From: Cohnella cholangitidis
Lineage (GTDB): Bacteria; Bacillota; Bacilli; Paenibacillales; Paenibacillaceae
Assembly (NCBI RefSeq): GCF_014107495.1
Contig: NZ_CP041969.1
Location: forward strand, 310,001-374,000
DNA length: 64,000 bases
Direction: 5' to 3'
Below are positions 26,192-34,950 of this stretch, one piece after another. Both the position numbers and the translations under genes were made by a program. The notes beneath the pieces were generated by a model. It was given only the letters and a program-made list of their open reading frames with translations, did not search any database and was not told the DNA's origin. The number at the start of each line of letters is the position of its first letter. The first letter of the stretch is position 1.

Positions 26192-26668
26192 TCACAAGTC
26201 AATCAGTATTTTCATTTTCTTACCGCTAGTGACTTCAAATCCTTGCTTCAAATAAAATGAAAACGACCTTTCGAATTCTGGTAAAGGCGGCGTACACACT
26301 TCTAACCGCTTCCACCCATTCGTTTTAGCTAGACTAATTACGAACGATATCAATACTTCTCCCACGCGCATGGAACGATATTCTTCAAGTACGTACAATT
26401 CTTGAATGATTCCGAATCTTCCATTGGCATAAAGGGATAAGCATTCACAAAGAGAAATAAAACCAATCATTTGTTGCTCCTGATTAATGGCCTTATAAAT
26501 ACTATACATCCCGTTATTCAGGCTTTCCTTAAAAATCTCCAACGTATCCGTAATATTAAATAGATTCGGATTACCGGTTGTCTTGATGACAATCTCGTTG
26601 ATTAACTTCCGAAATAATTCATTAATACCTTCATAGTCATCGAAAGTACATTGTTCAACTCGAATCAT
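26192..26668 (-). CDS. GNAT acetyltransferase
   Basis: 158 residues: IIQELYVLEEYRSMRVGEVLISFVI carries an acetyl-CoA loop in which the usual Gly positions are partly altered (RSMRVGE), then LEVCTPPLPEFERSFSFYLKQGF. Its catalytic competence is slightly uncertain for that reason. Acceptor unknown. Confidence 0.8.
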   Translation of the reverse strand: MIRVEQCTFDDYEGINELFRKLINEIVIKTTGNPNLFNITDTLEIFKESLNNGMYSIYKAINQEQQMIGFISLCECLSLYANGRFGIIQELYVLEEYRSMRVGEVLISFVISLAKTNGWKRLEVCTPPLPEFERSFSFYLKQGFEVTSGKKMKILIDL

Positions 26669-26679
26669 CTTCGATCACC

Positions 26680-27207
26680 TTATCCTTTTAATCTTTTCCT
26701 TATCATTCTGATCTGGCCTCTATGATTGATCTCATCTTCAAAAACATGGAACCACATAAAATAATGATTAGCTTGTTTGCTATACCAGAATTCTTCTTCT
26801 AGGTACAACCAGCTATCGTCAACGGTTTTAAATAATTCGTATGTTCGATTCCTAACCTCATTTAACTTATCCAAATAATAATCGAGATCATGCCCCTTAA
26901 TCTTTTTCCGTCCTTCATCACCGAGATCCAACGCCGCTCCCCAGATCGACAACTCTTCTTCGTTCAATTCTCTTTTTTCAAAGGTTTCCAGTTGGTACGC
27001 GTATTCTACCGCAGCAAAATGCAACAACAATGCGCCTATTGAATTGCTTTCAGAGTCTAGTAAATAATCCAGTTGATCTACGGTTAAATTCTTCGTCGAT
27101 TCTAGCGTTGTATGTCTTGCATAGTTCATCATCGACAATAAACGGCTAATTTGTGGCGTATATCCCGGTATATCCGTAATGAGATAAATATTGTTCATGT
27201 TTATCAT
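26680..27207 (-). CDS. DinB-family protein
   Basis: 175 residues of the four-helix DinB/YfiT-like fold. Putative metal-binding histidines are in LLLHFAAVEYAY near residue 60 and in MWFHVFEDEINHRGQIRMIRKRL near the end. Many members are thiol-dependent enzymes (bacillithiol transferases). Its ATG overlaps the stop of a short upstream frame by 4 nt. Confidence 0.85.
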   Translation of the reverse strand: MINMNNIYLITDIPGYTPQISRLLSMMNYARHTTLESTKNLTVDQLDYLLDSESNSIGALLLHFAAVEYAYQLETFEKRELNEEELSIWGAALDLGDEGRKKIKGHDLDYYLDKLNEVRNRTYELFKTVDDSWLYLEEEFWYSKQANHYFMWFHVFEDEINHRGQIRMIRKRLKG

Positions 27208-27350
27208 GTTTTTCCTCCTGTTAGCTTACCATTCCCAGAATTTATTCTCTGCTTGTAGCCTTGAGCGATCAAAAGAAACTCATAATAATCCTCAGGCAGT
27301 TGATATCCTTCGCTTAGCTGAAGTCGTAACAAGTTTTCGTTGTCATGCAA
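27204..27350 (-). pseudogene. short frame, probably the end of a lost gene
   Basis: 48 codons from a TTG at 27350 encoding NLLRLQLSEGYQLPEDYYEF, then LLIAQGYKQRINSG. It ends in an ATGA overlap with the DinB gene, as real translation-coupled genes do, but no ribosome site or ATG start is seen. Either a small gene or the remnant of a longer one. Confidence 0.35.
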
Positions 27351-27407
27351 TCTTTGTTTTAGTGAAGTAATTGTTTTATGTACAAGGACGATTAGAAACT
27401 ATGTTCT

Positions 27408-27617
27408 TCAAGTCCTTTCTTTAATCTTGCTTCTATACTCATCTGTTAAAATTCCTGCAAAACCCCAATTCTCTTCGTCAATTTCCTGAATGACTATATG
27501 TGTGTGTTCTGGTTTCTTCCCTAGAACATTTATCAAAGTGTCTGTAAATTCTTTTACGATTTGCGCTTTCTGATCACGAGTTGCGCCCTTAGTAATTTGA
27601 AGATTTATATACGGCAT
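27408..27617 (-). CDS. 4-oxalocrotonate tautomerase family protein
   Basis: 69 residues starting MPYINLQITKGATRDQKAQIV; the N-terminal proline is the catalytic base of the tautomerase superfamily. The later part is HIVIQEIDEENWGFAG. The ATG at 27617 is chosen because the proline must follow the initiator methionine. Confidence 0.9.
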   Translation of the reverse strand: MPYINLQITKGATRDQKAQIVKEFTDTLINVLGKKPEHTHIVIQEIDEENWGFAGILTDEYRSKIKERT

Positions 27618-27715
27618 TCTTTGTCTCCTGACTTTTGGAATAAGGTAAAAACATGCTGCTGCCCCTTGCATAAGTCATTTCAATCCTGAATGAGGATGCG
27701 CTACTTTAAGTTGCT

Positions 27716-28447
27716 TCAACTTCGGTTCAGCTCGGTTCGATCGATAAAATCTAGGATTACCTGTAGATGCTTATCTTTTTCTGTATTCCTAATGTCATGT
27801 CCTGATTCAAAAAACTCGATGATTTCACATTCCTTATTAAGCTGCTTATACTTCACTACATCTTCATCGCTTATTAAGGATCCTTCTTTCATTCCTCTTA
27901 ATACTAATATGGGTATTGAAATGTTATTATCAAATCGAATTTGATTTGAGTCTCTTTCTATTCCACGAACTGCTATCTCTGAAATATTATCTGTTCTTTG
28001 ATAAGGTATTAAATAGTTCTTGATGTAGTCATCGGCCCATCCTTCATGCATTCTCTTATGCATCGGTGGGTAATCTTGAAGAATAATGCTTTTCGGTTTT
28101 CCAGGGAACTTATTAACAAATCCAATTGCATAGGGTACTCCCCTTGAATAAGCAAATAGATGAAAACTATTTAGTTGTAAATGTTCTACGATTCCTTCAA
28201 TGTCAATTATATGATCACTTAAATCATAACCATATATTGGAGAGTCACTCCTCCCTCGACCGCGAAAAGAAAGAACAATTCCGCGTCTAGGTAATAGTTG
28301 CTCTAAAAAATCAGTATATTCTTCAGCAGTTTCCGATAGTCCAGGGCAAATTAAAACTGGAGCCAATGTAGAGTCCGATACCGGTTGTGAATCAATAAAA
28401 TGCATTCTGAAATTATTACGAAGATAAAAATCAGATATGACCTTCAT
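27716..28447 (-). CDS. alpha/beta-hydrolase
   Basis: 243 residues. The nucleophile elbow is AYSRGVPYAIGF (Ser nucleophile, G-x-S-x-G replaced by A-Y-S-R-G), with an oxyanion part LICPGLSETAEEY and the histidine in ESGHDIRN. Substrate unknown. It immediately follows the inner end of the first attC-like site (28475), so it is probably the last gene of the dense cassette array. Confidence 0.85.
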   Translation of the reverse strand: MKVISDFYLRNNFRMHFIDSQPVSDSTLAPVLICPGLSETAEEYTDFLEQLLPRRGIVLSFRGRGRSDSPIYGYDLSDHIIDIEGIVEHLQLNSFHLFAYSRGVPYAIGFVNKFPGKPKSIILQDYPPMHKRMHEGWADDYIKNYLIPYQRTDNISEIAVRGIERDSNQIRFDNNISIPILVLRGMKEGSLISDEDVVKYKQLNKECEIIEFFESGHDIRNTEKDKHLQVILDFIDRTELNRS

Positions 28448-28474
28448 ATCCCTGCCTCCTTGCTAGTGGTTTCT

Positions 28475-28613
28475 TTCCTATAACGTTCCCCGCACTCACA
28501 ACGGACCCAGCCTTAGATAACTCCTATCTTAGGCTGGGTCGTGTGTTGTCTGAGCTATTTCCACTTTTACAATGCTGACAGTAAGTCCCGTAGCGTGAAT
28601 GCCATGTTATTGG
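28475..28613 (-). repeat. attC-like site S1
   Basis: Palindrome-arm (type ii) unit: arm GACCCAGCC-TTAGATAACTC-CTATCTTAGG-CTGGGTC. Outer ends GTTATAGGA (start of the hydrolase cassette, triplet TAG) and GTTATTGGA (end of the 28681 cassette, triplet TTG). It is the leftmost well-preserved copy and a close relative of S23. Confidence 0.8.
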
Positions 28614-28680
28614 ATGTGAACGCCCTTTAAGAGCTGCTTAAATTGTCTCTTAAATTCTTTCTCCAATTGACAGTTTCCAG

Positions 28681-28893
28681 TTACTTACGGTGTGATTTAA
28701 TAATTAAATAAATACTTCTTATAAACCAAGACAACCCGATAAGAAACCCAGAAATTATGGGGATATATACAAGTCGAGAAATGGATCCATCTCCTACTGG
28801 CCCGGTTCTTGGCTGTTGAATCACCCAAAACTGATAAACAGTAATAATAATTAAAAATAGGGATACTAAAAGGATTATATAATAACGCTTCAT
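28681..28893 (-). CDS. small membrane protein with two helices
   Basis: 70 residues: an N-terminal helix (YYIILLVSLFLIIITVYQFW) and a second one (YIPIISGFLIGLSWFIRSIYLII). Cassette gene; its own attC-like site is S1. Function unknown. Confidence 0.65.
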   Translation of the reverse strand: MKRYYIILLVSLFLIIITVYQFWVIQQPRTGPVGDGSISRLVYIPIISGFLIGLSWFIRSIYLIIKSHRK

Positions 28894-28939
28894 CGTATCC
28901 TCCTTCTATAAATCAATTTGCAATGTCCGGAACCTTCGT

Positions 28940-29185
28940 TTAGAATCGAGTACCTTTTGTCATTGTAAATTGATTTAATTCTTTAACTTCATCTATATAT
29001 CCCTTTATATCTAGATAACACTCGCTAATTAATATTTCATTGTTTCTTTCGTATTCTTCAATGATTTCTAATTTGATTTTTTCAAGTTCCTTTGGTTCAA
29101 TCGGCTTTTCTGTCTCTATCCTACAAGCTGTAAATACAAATAATATCAAACATATTGTAAGAAAATGTATGAACCGGAACTTCAA
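28940..29185 (-). CDS. small lipoprotein
   Basis: 81 residues with the lipobox FTAC and an acidic tail (ELEKIKLEIIEEYERNNEILI). A half-decayed attC-like piece stands just upstream. Function unknown. Confidence 0.65.
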   Translation of the reverse strand: MKFRFIHFLTICLILFVFTACRIETEKPIEPKELEKIKLEIIEEYERNNEILISECYLDIKGYIDEVKELNQFTMTKGTRF

Positions 29186-29199
29186 TAAATCGCCTCATT

Positions 29200-29232
29200 T
29201 CTTTCATGCCCTAATGCGTGAAAATGGTGTTA
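29200..29232 (-). repeat. attC-like site S3, right half only
   Basis: AATGCGTGAAAATGGTGTTAAGCGA (in two parts) matches the outer end of the family. Triplet AGC ends the histidine-phosphatase cassette. The rest of the unit is degenerate or deleted. Confidence 0.6.
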
Positions 29233-29255
29233 AGCGAAGGCACATGCCTCTTCAA

Positions 29256-29888
29256 TTAACTCTCAATTAGTTCTTCCTTATAATGACTCATATCACCATG
29301 TAAAACTATCGAATGATTATCTTTTTTAACTTCGATCTTACACAAACAAGTTGGATAAATATAAGGAGGATTCCAGATATTCTTTAAGTCACGTTGTTCA
29401 AAATAAGCCATAATCAGCTTTAAAACAACAGTATGAGTTACAACTAGAATAGACTTTCCAAAGTTATCATTTACGATATGATTTAACTTGTTTATTGCTC
29501 GCTCAGAAACTTGTCCAAAAGTTTCGCTATTCTCCACATGAAATGCTCCCGGATCGCTCCAGAAATTATGAAATTGAAGTTCAAACATACTCTTTGCTTC
29601 TTCCTGAGTAATCCCTTCCCAAACCCCAAGATCTATCTCCCTAAATGCTTCACAAACTTCAATAGGTATTCCTCTTCTACCTTTAATTACTTCTGCTGTT
29701 CTAATTGCTCGTTCGCTCGAGCTCGAGTAAATTTGATCGATTTTTTGTTCTTGAAGAGATTCGCCTAACCACATTGCTTGCTTAACTCCAAGTTCTGTGA
29801 GTGGAGAATCATTATGACCCTGAAATCGTTTTTGAACATTCCATTCCGTTTGCCCATGCCTTGTTATGAAAATAGTGGTTGTATCATT
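29256..29888 (-). CDS. histidine phosphatase (phosphoglycerate-mutase-like)
   Basis: 210 residues. TIFITRHGQTEWNVQKRFQGHND holds the RHG catalytic motif, and LVVTHTVVLK the second histidine region. The ATG at 29888 is chosen over the 20-residue longer frame because it is preceded by AGAGGTAC. Substrate unknown; members act on phosphoglycerate, sugars or nucleotides. Confidence 0.88.
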   Translation of the reverse strand, partial: NDTTTIFITRHGQTEWNVQKRFQGHNDSPLTELGVKQAMWLGESLQEQKIDQIYSSSSERAIRTAEVIKGRRGIPIEVCEAFREIDLGVWEGITQEEAKSMFELQFHNFWSDPGAFHVENSETFGQVSERAINKLNHIVNDNFGKSILVVTHTVVLKLIMAYFEQRDLKNIWNPPYIYPTCLCKIEVKKDNHSIVLHGDMSHYKEELIES

Positions 29889-29915
29889 CATAGTAGTACC
29901 TCTTTTATTATATTT

Positions 29916-30019
29916 GTGTCCGGCTGATTCCGCTTCCCACTGTTGCAAATTACTTCTCTGAATTAACTTCTAACAGGACCGAGAGCCGGATCGCCGAAGC
30001 TTGAACATGGTGTTATGCG
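29916..30019 (-). repeat. attC-like site S4 (left third missing)
   Basis: Contains TGTCCGGCTGATTCCGCTTC, GGACCGAGAGCCGGATCGCC and the outer end GTTATGCGT (triplet TGC). The start end (AACGTTCTTG...) is deleted. It ends the lipoprotein cassette at 30040. Confidence 0.75.
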
Positions 30020-30039
30020 TTTCCCCGTACTTCAAACCT

Positions 30040-30486
30040 TTACTTCAATTTCAATTTATTCTTCAAGCTTTCATCAGATAATATAAACAGGACTGAAAGG
30101 TCGTTTATCATTTTGATTTGTATAAATTTATCATCAGTTGGATTTTTACTGATCCCGGTTACATGGACCTTCCCTTTGCTACTTGTATCATTTGGGTCAT
30201 AAATAAATGAAACCTCATAATTGCTATAGCCCTTTCGATATACATAAGAAGATATGTAATCTTCGGTATTATCTTGAAAAGTAAAGTACTGTCCTTCCTC
30301 TCCAGTTCTTCTTGCATTATCTAACCATTGACTGACCTTATCTATATGTACGTCTTCTATTTCATTCAACTTGTAATTAAAAACAGCGTTCATGCTACTT
30401 TCTAAATTGTTTTTTTGCTGTTCTTTTTGTGCTGAACATCCTGCGATTACCAAAATAAGAGAAAAAATAAGAACTAAATTCCGCAT
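30040..30486 (-). CDS. lipoprotein of unknown function
   Basis: 148 residues, lipobox VIAGC, basic start. The mature part (IEDVHIDKVSQWLDNARRTGEEGQYFTF) has no family I recognise. Cassette gene between S5 and S4 (triplets TAC/TGC, one mismatch). Confidence 0.7.
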   Translation of the reverse strand: MRNLVLIFSLILVIAGCSAQKEQQKNNLESSMNAVFNYKLNEIEDVHIDKVSQWLDNARRTGEEGQYFTFQDNTEDYISSYVYRKGYSNYEVSFIYDPNDTSSKGKVHVTGISKNPTDDKFIQIKMINDLSVLFILSDESLKNKLKLK

Positions 30487-30530
30487 ATTCCCTCCACCAA
30501 AATGATCTTATTTTAGGTTTTGCCGGGTTT

Positions 30531-30650
30531 CGTATACCGTTCATGTAATTCACAACACCCAGCCACCGATCTGTTTTACTTTTGCTTTCATCTTTTTCAT
30601 CTCCCATCTATTCGCATCAATTTCAGGATGTTCCGGCCTTCCTGATTAAT
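30531..30650 (-). repeat. attC-like site S5 (degenerate)
   Basis: CGTATACCGTTCATGTAATTCAC at the left and ATGTTCCGGCCTTCCTGATTA at the right align with the family with several substitutions; the outer end is lost. It begins the cassette of the lipoprotein at 30040. Confidence 0.55.
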
Positions 30651-31084
30651 CAAAGATTAATTAATCAAATAGAAAATACATATGTATTTCTTCTATTGTC
30701 TCATTCTCATCAATAATAAACTCTGCGAAGAATCCAAGGGAATCTTGAAAAAATTCATAAACCTCTGAATTAGGTTTTTCATCGATAACCGTTGTAGCTG
30801 AAAATTTAATATTGGGATAAGCATTTATCAAGGCATTCAGTGTATCTCCGACCTTTATTCCTTCGGATGTTTCATACTTATTTTTAGTTAAAACAATTTC
30901 AGCAAGCCAGAGATCATCTTCTGTCATTCCCAGAAATCTTAATGAAAGGCCTTCATAGTATAGTGTTTTACTATACATTTCACTGAAGGTATCTGCTCCT
31001 GCACCTAATTGTTTTGGTGGAGTTATTTTTACGGTTCAACCCCCTAAGTTTGGACACTCTCGTCCAATTTCAGGTTCTATCGTA

Positions 31085-31975
31085 TTAAAGCGCGATTTCT
31101 CGCGGTTTAATGAGTCCATTTAGATGCTTGCTAAGGTACTCCGCTGGGGACAGATCTTGGAGACTTCCATGGATCCGCCTTTCGTTGTAAAAACGAATAT
31201 ATCGATCCACAACGGCAAAAGCTTGCTCGTATGTTTCAAAGACATTTCTCTGGTAACATTCTCGTTCTAAGACACTGTGAAACGATTCGATATATGCATT
31301 TTTGTTGGGTGTGCGATTAGGCGTGCGTTCGTGCTCAAAGCCCATTTCGTTCGAAAATGCATGGAAAGCATGGCTACAAAACTGCGGACCATTGTCCGTG
31401 CGTATTACGAGCCGATGCTCGTTTACATGCACGTTTCGTTTCAGAAGTGCTTTCTGGACCATCTGCAGGATCGCCTTGGTATCGCATGATTTGCCTCTGA
31501 AATGTGTGACGATGCCGCGGTCATACACGTCTATAATGCTGGCTAAGTAGAAATGTCGACGAAGGCCGGTGACATACCCATACTTAATGTCCATTTGCCA
31601 TAGCTGATTGGGTCCAGTCACCACGCGGTTGTTCGCTACCTTGCGAGGCACACTGTTCTTCACCTCTCTTTGAGGCTGCAGGACGCCTAGCAACTTGCAA
31701 AGACGGTAAACCTTCTTCTTGTTGATACGCAGCTTGTACTGCCTTCTAAGACACAACGTAAGCTTGCGGTAGCCATAACAAGACTCTTCTTCTTGGGAGA
31801 GCAGATGGCGAATGTAGCTTTTGATTCGCGCATCCGAAATCTTCTCTCCACGGTGGTTCCAAGAGTATCCCGGAACGGGCCGGCCGCCACGAGTTGCTGG
31901 CGTAATTGTAGGATGTTGTAGGCGATAGTAATACGTAGAGCGCGGTACCTTGCAAATACGGAGCACCGTTTTCAC
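31085..31975 (-). CDS. IS3-family transposase OrfB (DDE integrase core)
   Basis: 296 residues. DDE motif: Asp in LWQMDIKYGYV, Asp in RTDNGPQF, Glu in AYIESFHSVLEREC. Preceded by a helix-turn-helix rich region. Made as an OrfAB fusion after frameshifting at the A8 run near 32040. Confidence 0.92.
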   Translation of the reverse strand: MKTVLRICKVPRSTYYYRLQHPTITPATRGGRPVPGYSWNHRGEKISDARIKSYIRHLLSQEEESCYGYRKLTLCLRRQYKLRINKKKVYRLCKLLGVLQPQREVKNSVPRKVANNRVVTGPNQLWQMDIKYGYVTGLRRHFYLASIIDVYDRGIVTHFRGKSCDTKAILQMVQKALLKRNVHVNEHRLVIRTDNGPQFCSHAFHAFSNEMGFEHERTPNRTPNKNAYIESFHSVLERECYQRNVFETYEQAFAVVDRYIRFYNERRIHGSLQDLSPAEYLSKHLNGLIKPREIAL

Positions 31976-32004
31976 GGGGTAACCGGCAGCAATCCAGGGT
32001 AGCG

Positions 32005-32346
32005 CTACTTCGAGTCGGGTGTCGACTGTGGATTCGTTTTTTTTACCAGGTCTCGGAGAATGGCGATCTCCAAATCCTTCTCTCCAAGCAACTTCATGGC
32101 TTGGTCATATCTCTTTTGCAAGTCTTGAGAATCTTTAGTGATCTGATCTACTTGCTGTTTCTTTTTGACCATCTCAGCCTGCACCTCATCCCAATATTGG
32201 CGTACCCATCTCTGAAGAGTTGATGGAGACATCCCGTGTTCCCTAGCTACATGCTCCGTTCGATATCCGGAGACCACCAACGCCACATACTCCTTCTTCA
32301 ACTCTTCCGTACAATGAAAACGTCTCTTCACGAACATTTCCCCCAC
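32005..32346 (-). CDS. IS3-family transposase OrfA
   Basis: 113 residues with a helix-turn-helix (YRTEHVAREHGMSPSTLQRW) and a leucine-zipper-like coiled coil (LQKRYDQAMKLLGEKDLEIAIL). The reading frame ends PQSTPDSK; the -1 frame from the A8 run leads into OrfB without a stop (NESTVDTRLEVALPW). Confidence 0.9.
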   Translation of the reverse strand: MGEMFVKRRFHCTEELKKEYVALVVSGYRTEHVAREHGMSPSTLQRWVRQYWDEVQAEMVKKKQQVDQITKDSQDLQKRYDQAMKLLGEKDLEIAILRDLVKKTNPQSTPDSK

Positions 32347-32785
32347 TCATTTAAGTTTACTTTGAGTTGGAGAAAGTGTCCAAAGGGATTAGGGGGCTAA
32401 ATAGTTTAATGGTTTCCCTAAGAGGCTTTGGACTGTCTTTTCGTCATTTCTCAGTTGAATAAGCGTATTATTCACCTTTATGGAATAATACTTATCTTCC
32501 TCAACTTTTCCAAATACAGGTGGTACCGTTTCAGGAACGGGCATTTCAGTTGCAGGCAATTCAGTCTCAGACATCTCAGTTGGAGAATCAACTTTGCTTT
32601 CTGTTGACGAAGAAGGTATTGAATCTTTTACCGTGGGGTGTACCGAAGGACTTGACACTGCAGCTGAATTTATCGCGTTGACTCCTTTGCTTTCTGAACA
32701 ACTTACCAAAATAACTATTGGTAAAAGAAAAACAATTAAGTAGATTTGTTTCATAATTAGGCCTCCATTTTCGAATTGCCGGAAT

Positions 32786-32840
32786 TTCCTATAACGTTCT
32801 TGTATTTACGACGTCCCATCGACTTAAGGCGACAATATTA
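32786..32840 (-). repeat. attC-like site S6 (truncated)
   Basis: CCTATAACGTTCTTGTATTT, then ACGACGTCCCATCGACTTAA. Starts the interrupted lipoprotein cassette with triplet TAG. The other two thirds are deleted, and the arm resembles that of S22. Confidence 0.75.
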
Positions 32841-32856
32841 ATGCACCTTTGCTCAA

Positions 32857-32883
32857 AGAAAAAAAAGATCTGCATTGCAGATC
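32857..32883 (-). terminator. rho-independent terminator
   Basis: GATCTGCAATGCAGATC followed by a run of T residues on the minus strand, just after the VOC gene at 32899. Confidence 0.8.
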
Positions 32884-32898
32884 CCCTTCCCAAACCCT

Positions 32899-33249
32899 TT
32901 ACTTATTCTGAATTAATCCGATTCCGTTGCCTACAGGGTCAACTAAATACGCTAAATAAAAAGTATCGAATTCCATCTTATCTCTTACAATCTGAGCTCC
33001 TAATTCAACCGACTTCTTTATCGACTCTTCAATGTCATCTACTTCAATTTGTATTCTTGTGCCATGAGGAAAATCGCTAGGCCCTTTAGAAATGCCACCA
33101 TGGATTCCCGGTTTATTATCATCGCCTGTCGTCACTGGATAGTATCCCCAATTGGGTTCTGCAATCCTCCATCCAAATACTGAAGAATAAAAGGCTGCTG
33201 CACGTTCAGGATCTTGACTACTTAAGTCAAATAAAACTACTCTCCCCAT
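32899..33249 (-). CDS. VOC (glyoxalase-fold) protein
   Basis: 116 residues: VVLFDLSSQDPERAAAFYSS, GWRIAEPNWGYYP, ending in LVDPVGNGIGLIQ. A typical VOC enzyme of the bleomycin-resistance or catechol-dioxygenase type. The ATG at 33249 has GGAGG 8 nt upstream. Cassette between S7 and S6. Confidence 0.87.
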   Translation of the reverse strand: MGRVVLFDLSSQDPERAAAFYSSVFGWRIAEPNWGYYPVTTGDDNKPGIHGGISKGPSDFPHGTRIQIEVDDIEESIKKSVELGAQIVRDKMEFDTFYLAYLVDPVGNGIGLIQNK

Positions 33250-33350
33250 AATCGCTTCCTCCATAAATGGAATAGATACCCAAATAGATATTAGCGAATG
33301 TTTGTTCTTATGTAAAGAAAAAAAATGACTTCTGATCTTAAGCTCCGCTA

Positions 33351-33372
33351 ATTTCGCATAACGTTCTTGTAA
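33351..33372 (-). repeat. attC-like site S7 (inner end only)
   Basis: TCGCATAACGTTCTTGTAAA: inner end of the family (triplet TGC) at the start of the VOC cassette. The remaining unit is replaced by an IS1182-type fragment. Confidence 0.6.
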
Positions 33373-33713
33373 ATTTATCTTTAATTTCATTCTCCGTCAT
33401 TCCAATTTTTGCATTCTCTTTTAAAGTATGCATCGCGTCTACAATGATGGAGGTGCTCTTTAGAACGCCCTGTCCGATCGCCAGTTCGACGGTTTTACCA
33501 ATTAACAAATCCAGTATTTTCAGACCCTTTAACCGCAACTTACGGAACTTTGTAAGTGAACTCAGCAGTAGTTTGCTTTCAGTTCGTCGTAAAGGAGAAG
33601 TTCACCAGTTCGTTGATCTGCCGCAGCATGTTATCCTTAGGGACGATGAGGTCGTATAGCGCCGTGTAAGGGCTGTGTGCAAATGAGATTTGAGGCTGGA
33701 ACATGATCTTCAT
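33360..33713 (-). pseudogene. IS1182-type transposase remnant
   Basis: Starts MFQPQISFAHSPYTALYDLI at 33704 (ATG 33713 also in frame), ends abruptly, then an out-of-frame central fragment reads LKGLKILDLLIGKTVELAIG, then GVLKSTSIIVDAMHT with the first catalytic Asp. Central and C-terminal parts are missing and the end runs into an attC-like end. Not functional. Confidence 0.8.
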
Positions 33714-33782
33714 CTCCTTCGCCATTATATACTATCATTATTCTACATTAACGCATTGCCGCATTAAACATTTGAACAATTA

Positions 33783-33812
33783 AAAAAGACTGCCGAAACA
33801 ATCTCGACAGCC
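33783..33812 (-). terminator. rho-independent terminator
   Basis: GGCTGTCGAG ATTGTTTCGG CAGTC (minus strand) is followed by a run of T residues; it ends the DUF6326 gene transcript. Confidence 0.75.
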
Positions 33813-33871
33813 TGCATGTTTTCGTACTTTTGAACTTTTTCAGTGGCCCCTTAGTCCCGCTATTATTGTTT

Positions 33872-34306
33872 CTATTTGGCCAACGAAGAAGGCCATTTCC
33901 ATGAATACCAGATAATTAGACAAAGAAGAGCGACTTCTACAACAGCGCCAAACACCATGTGCACCCAAGCCTCTCCTGTCAAATTAAACAATGTATAGGG
34001 GATATACACCGCGGCAACAATGATATTTGCCCAGCGACTTACTTTTGCCGGCAGGGCAACAGAAAGGAAAATCATAAGAGCTGGAATTGTTACCGAAATC
34101 AGTGCTATCAATAGAAAGACATATGAAATGTCAAATATAAATATTTTTCCTACCAGAATACCTTCTATTTTGCCCGGCATATATAAGGCGAAATAATCAA
34201 CATAAATATAGAGAAACATAAAACTCGCCCACAGCGTAGCAATCTTCAGTTTCGAACTGACTTTGATGTCTTCCAGTGCATTTTGTGCTTTATTTTGTGT
34301 ATTCAT
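33872..34306 (-). CDS. DUF6326-type membrane protein
   Basis: 144 residues with four transmembrane helices (LWASFMFLYIYVDYFALYM, ISYVFLLIALISVTIPALM, WANIIVAAVYIPYTLFNL, VHMVFGAVVEVALLCLI). The pattern matches the small DUF6326 family. The ATG at 34306 has GGAG 6 nt upstream. No attC-like site flanks it closely; it may be carried by other rearrangements in the 33.4-35.1 kb zone. Confidence 0.75.
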   Translation of the reverse strand: MNTQNKAQNALEDIKVSSKLKIATLWASFMFLYIYVDYFALYMPGKIEGILVGKIFIFDISYVFLLIALISVTIPALMIFLSVALPAKVSRWANIIVAAVYIPYTLFNLTGEAWVHMVFGAVVEVALLCLIIWYSWKWPSSLAK

Positions 34307-34389
34307 ATTAATCTCCATTCATAAATTAAAAGTTGTAATCCCTATATTCCACGTCATTTTACGATAACCATAAGAACCCGCTCCCCTTT

Positions 34390-34815
34390 TTGCAACTTTC
34401 CGAGGTCCCTTACTCCTTGAAGGGCTGTCACGGAAGTTAGAGGTAGCGACGCTGCTTCTAAGTGACTTAAGCGCTTTGGTTTATGGACCAGTAGTGTTTC
34501 TTAGACGCTGACATAATCTGCAAAGGCACCAAACCCTGCATCATCGCTAACTTTATTAAACCGCGTCACACCCTTGCCCATCTCAGAAACAATCCCAGAG
34601 ACATCTGTGCCCTTTATGATGTGCTTAGGGCGAAAGATCCCTGAACTTAAGCGCATCATCATCGGTTTACCCCTTAAAAGACGCCAATCCGGAGCATTAA
34701 GGGATGTTGCCTTCATGCACAAGCACCTCGTCGTCTTTAGGCATAGGCTTTTTCACTTCAACTAGTTCTAACACACTAGCAGGTCCATATTTCTTATATA
34801 ATTGCTTTCATTGAC
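34390..34815 (-). pseudogene. fragment of a zinc-type alcohol dehydrogenase/quinone reductase
   Basis: Three frames together give the first 150 residues of an MDR-superfamily enzyme: YKKYGPASVLELVEVKKP, then SLNAPDWRLLRGKP, KGTDVSGIVSEMGKG, and LSHLEAASLPLTSVTALQG. Several frame changes and loss of the Rossmann half show that it is dead. Confidence 0.75.
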
Positions 34816-34922
34816 TCTCCTTCCACTCAACATAGATTAAACATAACGAATTGTGTAAGGCCTCACTACCTACTAAAGTAGGTTTCTTAAAAAAAATAAA
34901 TAAGTAAACATCTTCCAAAATG

Positions 34923-34950
34923 AAAAAACCACCCCTGTCAGACATGGTGG
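34923..34950 (-). terminator. rho-independent terminator
   Basis: CCACCATGTCTGACAGGGGTGG followed by T residues on the minus strand. It lies in a 250-bp stretch (34820-35071) without genes. Confidence 0.7.

Larger units (their letters stand above)
31040..32395 (-). mobile_element. IS3-family insertion sequence
   Basis: About 1.36 kb. Ends are imperfect inverted repeats beginning CCCCCTAA ... TTTGGACAC on both sides. It encodes OrfA and OrfB overlapping by a -1 frameshift site (A8 on the minus strand, 32044-32037, then C). The element appears intact, so it may be recently active; it inserted into a cassette gene. Confidence 0.88.
30661..32754 (-). pseudogene. lipoprotein cassette gene interrupted by an IS3-family element
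   Basis: The N-terminal part at 32396-32754 has a lipobox LVSC, a Pro/Ser/Glu linker and a beta strand with LLGKP before LNYL. The C-terminal part at 30661-31037 continues in frame from the other IS flank: VKITPPKQLGAGADTFSEMY, then LRFLGMTEDDLWLAE. The insertion splits one protein of about 240 residues. A three- or four-base target duplication is not clear. Function unknown. Confidence 0.8.
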
